From the NCBI GenBank assembly GCA_021822115.1, contig JAJZSA010000008.1:1-58564 (forward strand): a stretch of DNA of 58,564 bases, given 5' to 3'. The stretch comes from Pseudomonadota bacterium (lineage in GTDB: Bacteria > Pseudomonadota > Gammaproteobacteria > Burkholderiales > Gallionellaceae). The translations under genes and the position numbers were made by a program. Of this stretch, positions 9,586-19,056 are shown one piece after another (the stretch's first letter is position 1; the number at the start of each line of letters is the position of its first letter). The notes under the pieces are model-generated. The model did no database searches. It was not told where the DNA came from and saw nothing but the letters and a program-made list of their open reading frames with translations.

Positions 9586-10723
9586 GCAAGGCTCCGATCA
9601 GACGATCCACATCCGCAGCTTGATGCGCGGCAGACAGGGTGATGCGCAAGCGCGCCGTGCCCTGCGGCACGGTGGGCGGCCGGATGGCGGCGACCCAGAT
9701 GCCGCGCTCACGCAGCCCCGCACTGAGTTGCAGTGCCGCTTCGTTGTCGCCCACCAGCAGCGGCTGGATGGCGGTTTGCGAGGGCATCAACGACCAGGGC
9801 AGATCCTGCAAACCTGCGCGCAGTTGTTCGATCAGTGCTTGCAGGTGAGTGCGCAAGGCATCGCCCTGTGCGATGAGGCGCAGGCTGTGCTGCAAAGCCA
9901 CCGCCAGTGCCGGCGGCGAAGCCGTGGTGTAGACATAGCTGCGCGCCTGGTTGACGAGGGTGTCGATCACGACTCGTTCCGCCGCGACGAAAGCGCCGGA
10001 CACGCCCGCCGCCTTGCCCAGCGTGCCCATCAGGATGATGCGCGGCGATGCCAGGCCGAAATGCGCGAGACTGCCACGCCCCTGCATCCCCAGCACGCCA
10101 AAGCCATGCGCATCGTCCACCAGCAACCAGGCATCGTAGCGTTCGCATAGCGCGAGCAATTCGGGCAACGGTGCGATATCGCCATCCATGCTGAACACCG
10201 CATCGGTGATGATGAGTTTGCGCCCGCTCGCCGCGCTTTCCAGCAACTGGGGCAACTGCGCCATGTCGTTGTGACGATAACGTTTCACCTCGGCGCGCGA
10301 CAGCAACATGGCGTCATTGAGCGAGGCATGGTTGAGCTTGTCGGCGAATACCGTATCGCCCTTGCCCACCAGCGCCTGCACCACACCGAGGTTGGCCATG
10401 AAGCCGGTGGAGAACAGCAAGGCCGCCGTTTTGCCGACGAAGGCCGCGAGTTGTTGCTCGAGTACGTGATGCGGCGTGAAGTGGCCGCTCACCAGATGCG
10501 CCGCGCCCGCCCCGACACCCCAGGCTTGCGCGCCTTGTTGCAAGGCGGCGATGAGCTGCGGATGGTTGGCGAGGCCGAGGTAATCGTTGCTACAGAAAGC
10601 CAGATACGGCACGCCATCGACCACGATGTGCGGCGATTGCGGCGTCTCCACCGTGCGCCGCTGGCGCAGCAGGCCCTGCGCGGCACGTTCATCGAGTTCT
10701 GTTTGTAATTGGCTAAAAGGCAT
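9569..10723 (-). CDS. bioF: 8-amino-7-oxononanoate synthase BioF
   Basis: 384 residues from the ATG at 10723; a GTG nine codons upstream (10750) is possible but lies inside a repeat. Fold-type I PLP enzyme: FCSNDYLGLANHP, the glycine-rich GAGAAHLVSGH, DDAHGFGVLG, and the PLP lysine in LMGTLGKAAGVSG. It condenses pimeloyl-ACP with alanine. No Shine-Dalgarno is visible before either start, because the bases immediately upstream (10724-10809) are an inverted repeat rather than ordinary leader sequence. Confidence 0.94.
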   Translation of the reverse strand: MPFSQLQTELDERAAQGLLRQRRTVETPQSPHIVVDGVPYLAFCSNDYLGLANHPQLIAALQQGAQAWGVGAGAAHLVSGHFTPHHVLEQQLAAFVGKTAALLFSTGFMANLGVVQALVGKGDTVFADKLNHASLNDAMLLSRAEVKRYRHNDMAQLPQLLESAASGRKLIITDAVFSMDGDIAPLPELLALCERYDAWLLVDDAHGFGVLGMQGRGSLAHFGLASPRIILMGTLGKAAGVSGAFVAAERVVIDTLVNQARSYVYTTASPPALAVALQHSLRLIAQGDALRTHLQALIEQLRAGLQDLPWSLMPSQTAIQPLLVGDNEAALQLSAGLRERGIWVAAIRPPTVPQGTARLRITLSAAHQAADVDRLIGALHELAC

Positions 10724-10809
10724 ATTCGCCACAGAGTACACAGAGATCACAGAGAACCAAGCGCCCTGTATTGCCTTGCTCTGTGTACTCTGTGTTCCCT
10801 GTGGCTAAT
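10724..10809. repeat. Inverted repeat of tandem 9-bp CACAGAGNN units between bioB and bioF
   Basis: The left arm 10724-10757 has three CACAGAGNN units; the right arm 10776-10809 is its imperfect reverse complement (about 27 of 34 positions), around an 18-bp centre. The element fills the whole bioB-bioF junction: the bioB TAG (10807-10805) is inside the right arm and the bioF ATG abuts the left arm. Both arms yield spurious Cys- or His-rich reading frames, which are not genes. It can form a long hairpin in the mRNA and may act as a processing or attenuation site. Such CACAGAG repeats are widespread in bacterial genomes. Confidence 0.85.
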
Positions 10810-11806
10810 GTTTTTCAGCAAACGGGTACATGCCGAGCTTGTCCATCAACGCGCGGTCGCGTTCCACATCGGGGTTGCCGGTGGTCAGCAACTGGTCGCC
10901 GTAGAAGATGGAATTGGCACCGGCCAGGAAGCATAGCGCCTGCACCGCTTCGCTCATCTGCTGACGGCCGGCGGACAGTCGCACGCGCGCCGTGGGCATG
11001 GTGATGCGGGCGACGGCGATGGTGCGCACGAAATCCAGCGGATCGATGTCTTCCTGCTGCGCCAGCGGCGTGCCTTCCACCTTGACCAGATTGTTGATCG
11101 GCACGCTCTCGGGATACGGCTCCATGTTGGCCAGCTGGGCGATCAGTCCGGCGCGTTGCGTGAGGTTCTCGCCCATGCCGACGATGCCGCCGCTGCACAC
11201 ATGCATGCCCGCCTTGCGCACGCGTTCCAGCGTATCGATGCGGTCCTGGTAGTCGCGCGTGCTGATGATGTCGCCGTAGAACTCGGGGGCGGTATCCAGG
11301 TTGTGGTTGTAGTAGTCGAGCCCTGCCTGACGCAGTTGTTCGGTCTGCTCGTCGTTGAGCATGCCCAGCGTGGCACAGGTCTCCATGCCCAGCGCCTTGA
11401 CCTCTTTCACCATCTCCACCACGGCCGCCATATCTTCCTTGCTCGGCTCGCGCCAGGCCGCGCCCATGCAGAAGCGGTCGGCACCGGCCGCCTGCGCCGC
11501 CTTGGCCGCCCTGATGACTTCCTGCACCTCCAGCATCTTGCGGTTCTCCACGCCGGCATCATGGAAGGCCGACTGCGGGCAGTAACCGCAATCCTCGGAA
11601 CAGCCGCCGGTCTTGATGGACAGCAGCGTGGACAGTTGCACCGCATTGGGATCGAAATGCTCGCGATGCACTTGCTGCGCGCGGAACATCAGGTCGTTGA
11701 ACGGCAATTTGAACAGCGCCTCAATGGCGTCCACGCTCCAGCGTTGCGATGTGGCAGGGGTCTTGGGCGGCACGGGACGAACGAGGGTGATAGGCTGACT
11801 CTGCAT
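10805..11806 (-). CDS. bioB: Biotin synthase BioB
   Basis: 333 residues from the ATG at 11806 (upstream in-frame starts give a non-conserved tail and were rejected). Radical-[11 protein letters not shown] (CxxxCxxC) for the [4Fe-4S] cluster, then [18 protein letters not shown] and the R/N/C residues that hold the [2Fe-2S] sulfur donor ([10 protein letters not shown]). It inserts sulfur into dethiobiotin. It precedes bioF on the same strand but is separated by the inverted repeat, and is divergent from comF with 89 bp between starts. Confidence 0.96.
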   Translation of the reverse strand: MQSQPITLVRPVPPKTPATSQRWSVDAIEALFKLPFNDLMFRAQQVHREHFDPNAVQLSTLLSIKTGGCSEDCGYCPQSAFHDAGVENRKMLEVQEVIRAAKAAQAAGADRFCMGAAWREPSKEDMAAVVEMVKEVKALGMETCATLGMLNDEQTEQLRQAGLDYYNHNLDTAPEFYGDIISTRDYQDRIDTLERVRKAGMHVCSGGIVGMGENLTQRAGLIAQLANMEPYPESVPINNLVKVEGTPLAQQEDIDPLDFVRTIAVARITMPTARVRLSAGRQQMSEAVQALCFLAGANSIFYGDQLLTTGNPDVERDRALMDKLGMYPFAEKH

Positions 11807-11895
11807 GGGGATATTGCTTTCCGGAAATCGAGGGTAAATTGCGGGCAGCATGTTCCTTGATGGTCGCCACCTTGTCAATTTAGCCCCAAAGCCAG

Positions 11896-12588
11896 ATGAA
11901 CATCCGCTCACTCTTCGGGCATCTGATGCCTGCACAACCCTGCTTCCTGTGCGGTGCGATGAGTCGCGATGGCCTGTGCTGCGCGGCCTGCACGGCCGGT
12001 CTGCCCTATCTCTGCGGCCCGCGCTGCCCTATCTGTGCGCAGCCGTTACCGACGGATGGCGTGTGCGGCCACTGCCTGCACCATGCGCCCGCCTTCGACC
12101 GCACGCTCGCCGCATTCCGCTATGCCTTTCCGCTAGATCGCCTGGTGCAGGCGCTCAAGTTCGAAGAGCAACTGCTACTGGCGCCTTTCCTCGGCGACGC
12201 ACTGGCGCGTTGCGTGGATGAGACCCCGGATTGTCTGCTCGCGCTGCCGTTGCACGCCGACCGTCTGCGGGCGCGCGCCTTCAATCAGTCGCAACTGCTG
12301 GCCGACCACCTGAGTCGGACTTTGCACCTGCCCGTGCGCCGCGACGCCGTTCGACGCGTGCGCAACACCCTCCCGCAATCCTCGCTGCCCTGGAAGGCGC
12401 GCAAACGCAACATGCATCAGGCGTTCGCACTGCGACCCGGGGCGGGAGTGCATGGCATGCATGTCGCCATCGTGGATGACGTGATGACCACCGGCGCCAC
12501 GCTGGATGCGCTGGCACGAGTGCTCAAACAGGGGGGTGCCCGCAAGGTCAGCGCCTGGGTGGTGGCGCGCACGCCGGCGCACGCTTGA
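11896..12588 (+). CDS. comF: ComF family protein (amidophosphoribosyltransferase-like)
   Basis: 230 residues. Two zinc-finger pairs at the N-terminus (CFLC...CCAAC and CPIC...CGHC) are followed by a phosphoribosyltransferase core with the PRPP loop [16 protein letters not shown] and [18 protein letters not shown]. ComF proteins are needed for DNA uptake in naturally competent bacteria; the biochemical step is not settled. It is divergent from bioB, as is common in proteobacteria, and converges on mshN with a 5-bp gap. Confidence 0.9.
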   Translation: MNIRSLFGHLMPAQPCFLCGAMSRDGLCCAACTAGLPYLCGPRCPICAQPLPTDGVCGHCLHHAPAFDRTLAAFRYAFPLDRLVQALKFEEQLLLAPFLGDALARCVDETPDCLLALPLHADRLRARAFNQSQLLADHLSRTLHLPVRRDAVRRVRNTLPQSSLPWKARKRNMHQAFALRPGAGVHGMHVAIVDDVMTTGATLDALARVLKQGGARKVSAWVVARTPAHA

Positions 12589-12593
12589 ACGGA

Positions 12594-13634
12594 TCAGAAC
12601 GCCGACAGACGTTGCTGCACGAAAGCGTTCTGCTCCGGGGAGAGCGTGCGCGTGGCGAGTGCCTGCTCATAGGCTTGCCGCGCCTCATCCTTGCGTGCCA
12701 ATGCCTGCAAGGAAATCGCCAGCCCCACATGCCACATGCCGTTGCGCGGAGCCAGTTTCAGTGCCGCACGGTAGTGCTCGACCGCTTCGCCATGCTGCTC
12801 ACTGCGTTGCAACAATGCCGCATAGAACGCCTGATAATCGGCATCGTTGGCAGCCTGTTGCAGATGGCTGTGCAGGGTATGTTGCGCTTGTGCCAGACCG
12901 CCTTGCGCCAGTTGCAACCGCGCCAGGGCGATGATGAAACTGTGCGGTAACGGCTTCAATGACATGCCTTGCCGCAACACCTTTTCCGACGCATCGAGCT
13001 GGCCGTTGTCCTGTAGCAGGTTAGCCAGGGCGAGACGCGCGCCTTCGTGCGCGGGGTCGTCGCGCAAGGCCGCCTCGTAGGCCGCCAGCGCCTCGGGCAG
13101 CAAGCGCTGGTACTGTGCCTGCAAGCCTTTGCGATATGCGGCATCGGCACGTTGCTGCGGACTGACCTGTTTCACCGGCGGTGCGCTGCGCACGACCGGC
13201 GCAGCCGGGCGCACCGGTTCCTCGGCAGGCGCTTCGGGTTCGATCGCCGCAACCAGTGGCCGTTGCGGCTCTGCCTGCATTTCGTCAGCAGGAGGGGCCT
13301 CACGTAGTGCATCCGGCAGCGGTGGCACACTCAATTCATAACTGAGCTGACTCACCGGTGCCGCCGTTTGTTCTGCCATGACCGCCGCAGGTTCAACGGC
13401 GACGGCCGCAGGCGTTGCAGGCGCCGCCACGGCGACCGCAGAAGACGATGCAGCCTGGCGCAACAGCAACCAGGCCGCCACGCCCAGCAACAACGCGAGC
13501 AGCAGCAAGATGAGCAAAGGCATGGTCCAGTCGCGCTTGGCTTGCTCCGGCACCGGGCGGATCTGCGTTTGCTCCGGCGCGGTATGTTCACCCCGCGCTT
13601 CGAGCTGATTGAGCACTTGATTGATGAGGCTCAT
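12594..13634 (-). CDS. mshN: MSHA biogenesis protein MshN (TPR protein)
   Basis: 346 residues from the ATG at 13634, which overlaps the mshM stop (ATGA). The N-terminus MSLINQVLNQLEARG is typical of MshN. One membrane helix (about residues 38-60) is followed by an Ala/Pro-rich linker and a C-terminal array of TPR-like helices (e.g. AYRKGLQAQYQRLLPEALAAYE, split over several repeats). Inferred role: periplasmic scaffold of the pilus machine, linked to MshM and the MshL secretin. It is the last gene of the msh block. Confidence 0.85.
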   Translation of the reverse strand: MSLINQVLNQLEARGEHTAPEQTQIRPVPEQAKRDWTMPLLILLLLALLLGVAAWLLLRQAASSSAVAVAAPATPAAVAVEPAAVMAEQTAAPVSQLSYELSVPPLPDALREAPPADEMQAEPQRPLVAAIEPEAPAEEPVRPAAPVVRSAPPVKQVSPQQRADAAYRKGLQAQYQRLLPEALAAYEAALRDDPAHEGARLALANLLQDNGQLDASEKVLRQGMSLKPLPHSFIIALARLQLAQGGLAQAQHTLHSHLQQAANDADYQAFYAALLQRSEQHGEAVEHYRAALKLAPRNGMWHVGLAISLQALARKDEARQAYEQALATRTLSPEQNAFVQQRLSAF

Positions 13635-14587
13635 GCCAGCATCACCACCGCCACGATGACACTGGCCGCCACCGCGATGACCAGCGCAGACAAGGCCCAT
13701 GGCAACCAGTCGCGCTTCACCTCGGGCGTATCCTGTGCCGCCTGCGCCACATGCTTACCCTCCACCTGCTGGCGTCCTTCGGCGAAGGCCAGCATCAGCG
13801 CCTTGTGTGCCAGGATGTTGACCAGGCGCGGCGTACCGCCGGTGACACGATGCATCTTGCCGACCGCATTGCGGCGGAACAGCGTCTCGCCGCTGAAACC
13901 GGCGACTGCGGCGCGGTGGCGCAGATAGCGATCCAGCTCGTCACGCTGCAAGCCCTTCAATACATATTGGAAGGTGATGCGCTGCCGCAGCTGGCGGATG
14001 GAGTGGTGTTGCAGGCGTTCGTCCAGCTCCGGCTGACCGAACAGCACAACCTGCAACAACTTGCGCTTCTCGGTCTCCAGATTGGTCAGCAGACGCAACA
14101 CCTCCAGACTCTCCAGCGGCATGGCCTGCGCCTCGTCCAGACAGACCAGCACGCGCTTGCCTTCGCGCGCGAAGTTGAGCAAGGCGCGCGTCAATTCCTT
14201 GAGCAGTTGATGCTGATCGACGTCGTGCGGCAGCTCGATGCGGAACTCGTCGGCCAGCGCCAGCAACAGGCTGCGTGGCTCGAGATAGGGATTGGGCAGA
14301 TAGGCGGTGACGAAGTGCGTACTACGGCGCCCTTGCGCTTCTGCATCCTGGGTGCCGATCAGCGTGGTGGATTGCTTGCCCTGGTTCAGCGCCGACAGGA
14401 ATTTGCGGCACAGCAAGGTCTTGCCGTTGCCCACCTCGCCGGTGATCTTGATGAAACCCTCGCCGTTGCGCGCAGCCACCAGCAGGGTGTTGAGTCCCTC
14501 CTGATAGCTGCTGCATGCGAAGAAGAAGCTGGTATCGGGTGTCAGCGAAAAGGGTGCTTCGCGCAATCCGAAATGTTGCAGATACAT
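13631..14587 (-). CDS. mshM: MSHA biogenesis ATPase MshM (ExeA/GspA-like)
   Basis: 318 residues. N-terminus MYLQHFGLREAPFSLTPD is the ExeA/GspA signature; Walker A GEVGNGKT, Walker B RVLVCLDEAQAMPLE, sensor region LLQVVLFGQPELDERL. A C-terminal hydrophobic helix (about residues 294-316) anchors it in the membrane. The GspA/ExeA family assembles secretins through the peptidoglycan, matching its place between mshL and mshN. The product is complete. Confidence 0.9.
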   Translation of the reverse strand: MYLQHFGLREAPFSLTPDTSFFFACSSYQEGLNTLLVAARNGEGFIKITGEVGNGKTLLCRKFLSALNQGKQSTTLIGTQDAEAQGRRSTHFVTAYLPNPYLEPRSLLLALADEFRIELPHDVDQHQLLKELTRALLNFAREGKRVLVCLDEAQAMPLESLEVLRLLTNLETEKRKLLQVVLFGQPELDERLQHHSIRQLRQRITFQYVLKGLQRDELDRYLRHRAAVAGFSGETLFRRNAVGKMHRVTGGTPRLVNILAHKALMLAFAEGRQQVEGKHVAQAAQDTPEVKRDWLPWALSALVIAVAASVIVAVVMLA

Positions 14588-14590
14588 CGC

Positions 14591-16246
14591 TTAACGGGTC
14601 ATGCCCTTGATGCGGTCGCGGCTGCGCGCGATGTCATCGGCCCAGTCGTCGTCGCTATTGACGATGGTGGGCTTGATCAGGATCACCAGCTCGCGCTTCT
14701 GCATCGTCTCCGTCACCTGGCCGAACACCGCCTTGGGCAGGCCCGGCAGACCGGAGCGATCATTGGTCGCAGCCTGGCGCATGAGACCGCCGATGGCCAC
14801 GATCTGCCCGTCGCGCGCGCGCACGATGCTGTCCGTCTCCGACACCGAACTGGAAGCCAGCGGCAAGTTGAGCGAGCCCGATGCGCCACCGATATTGACC
14901 GTCTTGTTGACCGTGCTCACCTGGCTCACCGAAGGATGCACGTGCAGGATGATCTCGCCGTTCTCGTCAATGCGTGGTGTCACATCGAGTGCGATGCCGG
15001 AGAAGAACGGCTGCAAAGTCACGGTCGGCGTAGTGGTCGTGGTGGTGCCGGTCGTGGTGGTGCTGGACACGTTGGTCACGAAGAACTCATCGGTACCCAC
15101 CTTGAGCACCGCCTTCTGGTTGTTCAGCGTGGCGATGCGCGGGCTGGACAGCACATGCACGTCACCCTGCGATTCGAGGAAGTTGAGCAAGGCCGCGAAG
15201 TTGCTGGTCTGGAACGCCAGACCGAACATGCTGCCGGCGATCGCGCCGGTCGGCAGTGAGCCCGCTGCTGCAAGCGACAGGTCGGTGCCGGGCGTGGAGG
15301 TCACGATGCCGTTGGTGATCTGCGAGCTGCGCATGCCGAGTGTGGTGCCATTGGACAACTGGCCGGCGCTCACGCCGCTGTTCGCGCCGTTCTTGACCGC
15401 GCCCCAGTTCACTCCGGACTGGAAGGCATCGTTCAGCTGCACTTCGACGATCTTGGCTTCGAGGATGACCTGGCGTTCGACCGAGATCTGCGAGGCCTTC
15501 AGATAGGCCGCGACATTGCGCAACTCGTCCGGCATCGCGCGCACCACGATCACGCCGGACATCGGGCTGATCACCACGCTGCGTCCTTTCTCGTTGCCCA
15601 CGATAGTGGTCAGCGCGTGGGTCAGTTCCTCCCAGAAGTCGGCACTGCTGGTCATGCTGACCTTGCTGCTATCCAGCGCCATCTGGTTGCCGCCGGTATT
15701 GGTGGTGGTCGTGCCGCCGGTGGAAGTGGTGCGCGGGCTGTCCGTCACCGAGCCCGAGGTGACGCGCAGGCTGGATTTGCCGTCGCGCTGCCCGGTCAGA
15801 TAGTTCACATGGAAGATGCGCGTCTGCAATCCGAGCGGCTGGATGTAGATGCGCGTGCCGTCCACTTTGTATTCGTAGCCGTACATCTCACGGATGGCTT
15901 CCAGCGCATCGAAGACGGTGACGTCTTTCAGGTTGAGCGAGATGTTGCCGCTCACCTCGGGATGCAGCAGCATGCTGTAGCGAGTGCCGGATACCAATGC
16001 CATGAACACCTGTTCCGCCGGCGTGTTGTTCACCGCCAGATCGAACTTGGCCTCGACCGGGGCCTTGTCCACCGGTGCTGCCGGCATCGGCGGCAACAAT
16101 GCGTCATAGACCTCGCTCTGCGTGCTCGGCTTGACGGTGGCTGCCGCCATCTCGTTGTCGATCTGCGCCTTGACCTGCTGGTTGCCGCCAGGGCTGGCAC
16201 AACCGGCCAGCGCGCATAGCCCCATCGCGATCCAAATTTGCCTCAT
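14591..16246 (-). CDS. mshL: MSHA pilus secretin MshL
   Basis: 551 residues starting with a lipoprotein signal (ALAGC, C16). A secretin N-domain (LNLKDVTVFDALEAIREMYGYEYKV, split) precedes the C-terminal beta-barrel domain with VPGLPKAVFGQV and the final LVILIKPTIV typical of bacterial secretins. A Thr/Gly-rich low-complexity loop (STTTTGTTTTTTPTV) lies near residue 400. It forms the outer-membrane pore for the pilus. The ATG overlaps the mshK stop by 4 bp. Confidence 0.93.
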   Translation of the reverse strand: MRQIWIAMGLCALAGCASPGGNQQVKAQIDNEMAAATVKPSTQSEVYDALLPPMPAAPVDKAPVEAKFDLAVNNTPAEQVFMALVSGTRYSMLLHPEVSGNISLNLKDVTVFDALEAIREMYGYEYKVDGTRIYIQPLGLQTRIFHVNYLTGQRDGKSSLRVTSGSVTDSPRTTSTGGTTTTNTGGNQMALDSSKVSMTSSADFWEELTHALTTIVGNEKGRSVVISPMSGVIVVRAMPDELRNVAAYLKASQISVERQVILEAKIVEVQLNDAFQSGVNWGAVKNGANSGVSAGQLSNGTTLGMRSSQITNGIVTSTPGTDLSLAAAGSLPTGAIAGSMFGLAFQTSNFAALLNFLESQGDVHVLSSPRIATLNNQKAVLKVGTDEFFVTNVSSTTTTGTTTTTTPTVTLQPFFSGIALDVTPRIDENGEIILHVHPSVSQVSTVNKTVNIGGASGSLNLPLASSSVSETDSIVRARDGQIVAIGGLMRQAATNDRSGLPGLPKAVFGQVTETMQKRELVILIKPTIVNSDDDWADDIARSRDRIKGMTR

Positions 16247-16728
16247 TTTCCACTCCCATCACTGGTCTCGCCGTTCACACAGGTCACGGCTTTCTTTTTC
16301 TTCGGCACTGTCTTGTTGACCTTGCGTTGCGCCGGCGCCTTGCTGATGACCGGCACTCCGCGCCGACCCTCGCATGCGGCTTCGGTACTGGACATGCTCA
16401 CCCCGGGATAGAGGTGCAGCACGCGCCGTCCAGCGGGGCCGTTGAGCACCACGCAGGTCTCATTGACCACGGTAAGCACAGCCCCTTCATATTGCTGCCC
16501 GACTTCGATCTTCTTGCCATCGATGATCGCCGCATCCTGCCCACCCGACAGGATCACCGATTGCAAACCCTTGGGAGTCGCAACCTGCGGCAGAACTACC
16601 CCTTCGCCGGATGCCGGCAGCAACTCGAACGCCGGACGTGTCGGGTCGTTCAAGGCCTCCTCCGCCTGCGCCGTCAGGCAACTGGTCAGCAACATGATCG
16701 CCAGTGGTTTGTTCAGACTTGCAGCCAT
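16243..16728 (-). CDS. mshK: MSHA biogenesis protein MshK-like
   Basis: 161 residues with a signal peptide (cleavage after LTAQA), then LNDPTRP, the sequence typical of MshK/PilP-like proteins, and the small beta domain LQSVILSGGQDAAIIDGKKIEVGQ. A Lys-rich tail follows (NKTVPKKKKAV). The assignment rests on this motif and on position between mshJ and mshL; sequence similarity in MshK proteins is low. Probable role: link between the inner-membrane MshI/J platform and the MshL secretin. It overlaps mshJ by 16 bp. Confidence 0.8.
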   Translation of the reverse strand: MAASLNKPLAIMLLTSCLTAQAEEALNDPTRPAFELLPASGEGVVLPQVATPKGLQSVILSGGQDAAIIDGKKIEVGQQYEGAVLTVVNETCVVLNGPAGRRVLHLYPGVSMSSTEAACEGRRGVPVISKAPAQRKVNKTVPKKKKAVTCVNGETSDGSGK

Positions 16729-17378
16729 GTCTCATCCAGACTCAAGGTATACAGTTCCAGCGTCAGATCGGTCTGCGGGTATTTCACCACGTCCAGCTTG
16801 GCCATGCCCCAGAACATCTGCGTCGGCAGGCCCTCCAACATACGTAGATAAGCAGTCAGGTCGGCATAGCTGCCGCGCACCGTGATGCGCACACCATGTT
16901 TGTAGATCTGCCGCCCGGCATGCGCAGGTGTCGCACCTGCCGCAGGTTGATCGACGAAGTTGGTGACCGGCAAGGTCTCCAGCGCCACCAGTTGCAAACG
17001 ACCGTTGCGCGCCAGCACCTGCTCCAGCAGGCCTGCCATGCGCTCCGGCGCCACCAGCTTGTCCTGGGTCTGTTTCAGGTAGGCATCGCCCTGCGTGATC
17101 TGTTCGCGCAGCAAGCGGATGCGCTCACGTTGCGGCGCATCCTGATCGGCCTGCTTGGCCTGGATCAGTTCGGTGAGCTGCGCACGGATATCCTTCAACC
17201 GCTCTTGCTGCTGCACCGCCTGACTGGACAAACGACGCTGTTCCGCCAGCAACGGACTGAGCAGCATGGCATCGATCAACGAGACGATGACAAAGGCCGC
17301 CGCAGCGAAGATCAATGCCCGTTCGCGCAATGACAGCGCGTCGACCTTACCCACGATTTTTTCCCAGTGCGCCTTCAC
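16713..17378 (-). CDS. mshJ: MSHA biogenesis protein MshJ (PilO-like)
   Basis: 221 residues if it starts at the GTG at 17378, which forms a 4-bp GTGA overlap with the upstream gene's stop. A longer reading to 17600 merely covers that gene in another frame and was rejected. One N-terminal membrane helix (RALIFAAAAFVIVSLIDAML region), a long coiled coil with Gln/Glu/Arg heptads, then a ferredoxin-like domain (ITVRGSYADLTAYLRMLEGL). This is the PilO/GspM plan. It pairs with the PilN-like protein encoded just before it. Confidence 0.87.
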   Translation of the reverse strand: MKAHWEKIVGKVDALSLRERALIFAAAAFVIVSLIDAMLLSPLLAEQRRLSSQAVQQQERLKDIRAQLTELIQAKQADQDAPQRERIRLLREQITQGDAYLKQTQDKLVAPERMAGLLEQVLARNGRLQLVALETLPVTNFVDQPAAGATPAHAGRQIYKHGVRITVRGSYADLTAYLRMLEGLPTQMFWGMAKLDVVKYPQTDLTLELYTLSLDETWLQV

Positions 17379-17989
17379 TTGCTCCCCGCCTTCCCATCCG
17401 CTTGCGAATGCAGGACGAATTCCAGATAGCCGCGCACCTCTTCCGGTTGGCGCATCTGCAATGCAGCAAAGGTTTTGCCGCGCATCACAGGTTCGCGCCC
17501 CATGCGCTGGATGTATTCCGGCAAACGCTTGGCATCCACCACGCCGCCGCGCAAAGTCATCTGTGCGCCATCGCCGACGATCTCGAAGCCGGTCAGCCAC
17601 ACACCCTGTACCGACTGCCGCGCGAACGCGCGCAGGTATTCGGAATAGCCCTGCGTGTTGCCGATGGCGCCGCTCTTCAGGGTCTCCAGTATCTCCGCCT
17701 GGACTTTGGCTTGCTCCTCGGCCGCCTTCAATTCGCTATCCAGTGCCTGGCGCGCACGTTCCGGCGAGAACTCGTTGGCATAGCTGACCAGGCGCTTCTG
17801 CTCGGTCTCATAGCGCTGCGACATCTCGTTGGTGCGTTGCGCCAGCTCCTGCACCTGATACCAGGCATAGGCGTAGAAGGCTAGCGCGCCGAGCACGATG
17901 AGCAACAGCGCCTGCAACATGGTCAGCAGCGAGAAATGTTTCTTCTGCTTGAGAAAGACCGGATTGAAGAGGTTGATCTGCTGGCTCAT
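17375..17989 (-). CDS. PilN-like MSHA biogenesis protein (MshI2)
   Basis: 204 residues: short cytoplasmic start MSQQINLFNPVFLKQKK (the PilN signature that binds PilM-type proteins), one membrane helix (about 22-42), a coiled coil (50-100), and a PilN-type beta/alpha domain with VWLTGFEIVGDGAQMTLRG. It sits between the PilM-like mshI and the PilO-like mshJ, with 4-bp overlaps at both ends, giving the PilM-N-O order of type IVa pili. Confidence 0.87.
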   Translation of the reverse strand: MSQQINLFNPVFLKQKKHFSLLTMLQALLLIVLGALAFYAYAWYQVQELAQRTNEMSQRYETEQKRLVSYANEFSPERARQALDSELKAAEEQAKVQAEILETLKSGAIGNTQGYSEYLRAFARQSVQGVWLTGFEIVGDGAQMTLRGGVVDAKRLPEYIQRMGREPVMRGKTFAALQMRQPEEVRGYLEFVLHSQADGKAGSK

Positions 17990-18942
17990 AACGCCTTCTT
18001 CTCCAGTCGCAGCGCCGCCCCCACGGCATGCAGCGCATAACTGGCGAACTCGCTATCGGCTAGTTCCGGCACGCCGATAATATCCATGCCTTGCGCCAAA
18101 TCGAGTGCTTCCACCGGCAAACCCAGACCACTCGCCAGCAGATCCACCAGCCCCAGGCTCTCGGGCGCCGAAACCAGCATGCGATTGACCGGGATGTGAT
18201 GGAACTGGCGATCGAAGTAGTCCAGTGAACGCTGCACCTCCAGTTCCACGCGGTCACGGTATTGCTGGCGCATATTCTCGTCCACATCCGCCAATTGACC
18301 GGCGCTGATCTCGATGCGACGCGCCAGGAACAGTTCGCCGTCGCTGGAGATGGTGAGCAAGCCGCCTTCTTCGTTGAACGCCAACAGCGCCAGGCCGCGC
18401 CCCTCCGTCTCATACAGGCTGGCGACATTGCGCTGCGCCGTCTCGGGGATATCGATCACTTCCAGATCGATCTTGGCGCGCTCGAACAGGTCGATGCGTT
18501 TACGTATCGTCTCGTTGGATGCCGCCACCGCATACAGCGATTGCGGGCGCTCGCTGCCATATTTGCCGACCGGGATCTGCAACACATCCACGGTGGCATC
18601 GTCGACATGATAGTTGAGGGAATCCTTGATCTTCCAGCGGATCGCCGTCTTCAACTCGTCCACCGGTACGTTGGGCGCTTCGACCATCATCAGCTGGTAT
18701 TCGTTGGGGGCGAGCAAGGTCGTGAAGCGCGCATGCTCCAGACCAGCATCCTTGCGTATCTTCTCCAGCGCGGAAGCGCTCACCTCATTGGTGGCGAAAT
18801 AGGCACAACCGGTGACTTGCGGGCGCGGCCCTACATATTTCGCCTGCACGATGTAAACACCCTTGTTAGCCAAGGTGATAGCGGTCCAACCAGCCTCCCG
18901 GTTGCCACGTTTGAACAACGATAAGATGCGTGCGAATTCCAT
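17986..18942 (-). CDS. mshI: MSHA biogenesis protein MshI (PilM-like actin fold)
   Basis: 318 residues with the PilM/MshI ATPase-fold blocks: ELKTAIRWKIKDSLNYHVDDA, VIDIPETAQRNVASL, and GLALLAFNEEGGLLTISSDGE. It is cytoplasmic and lacks membrane helices. It is first in the second msh block (I-I2-J-K-L-M-N), preceded by a promoter-like sequence. No Shine-Dalgarno is visible before the ATG. Family role: inner-membrane platform that couples the cytoplasmic ATPase to the periplasmic PilN/O-like pair. Confidence 0.87.
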   Translation of the reverse strand: MEFARILSLFKRGNREAGWTAITLANKGVYIVQAKYVGPRPQVTGCAYFATNEVSASALEKIRKDAGLEHARFTTLLAPNEYQLMMVEAPNVPVDELKTAIRWKIKDSLNYHVDDATVDVLQIPVGKYGSERPQSLYAVAASNETIRKRIDLFERAKIDLEVIDIPETAQRNVASLYETEGRGLALLAFNEEGGLLTISSDGELFLARRIEISAGQLADVDENMRQQYRDRVELEVQRSLDYFDRQFHHIPVNRMLVSAPESLGLVDLLASGLGLPVEALDLAQGMDIIGVPELADSEFASYALHAVGAALRLEKKAL

Positions 18943-18952
18943 AATTGGTGCG

Positions 18953-18981
18953 AACTTAATGTACTAACCCCTTGTCGTCAA
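18953..18981 (-). promoter_or_regulatory. Possible sigma70 promoter before mshI
   Basis: On the minus strand TTGACG (18981-18976) is followed after 17 bp by TAAGTT (18958-18953). The -35 matches 5 of 6 consensus bases; the -10 is poor. The predicted transcript would start within a few bases of the mshI ATG, which fits the missing Shine-Dalgarno (leaderless) but is unproven. The site would give the I-N block its own transcript, apart from mshE-Q. Confidence 0.3.
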
Positions 18982-19056
18982 GGAATATTCTTTATTAAAT
19001 CTGGCGAAATCACGGCATCGCAACCGCAGATCCGTCAGCTTTCCGTCACTCAAATG

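Noticed and set aside
10709..10936. Small frames rich in Cys or in HREH-type repeats near bioB/bioF
   Set aside because: They come from translating the CACAGAG inverted repeat and have no start signals.
13751..15259. 502-codon plus-strand frame opposite mshM and mshL
   Set aside because: Spans two real genes on the other strand and has shadow-type composition.
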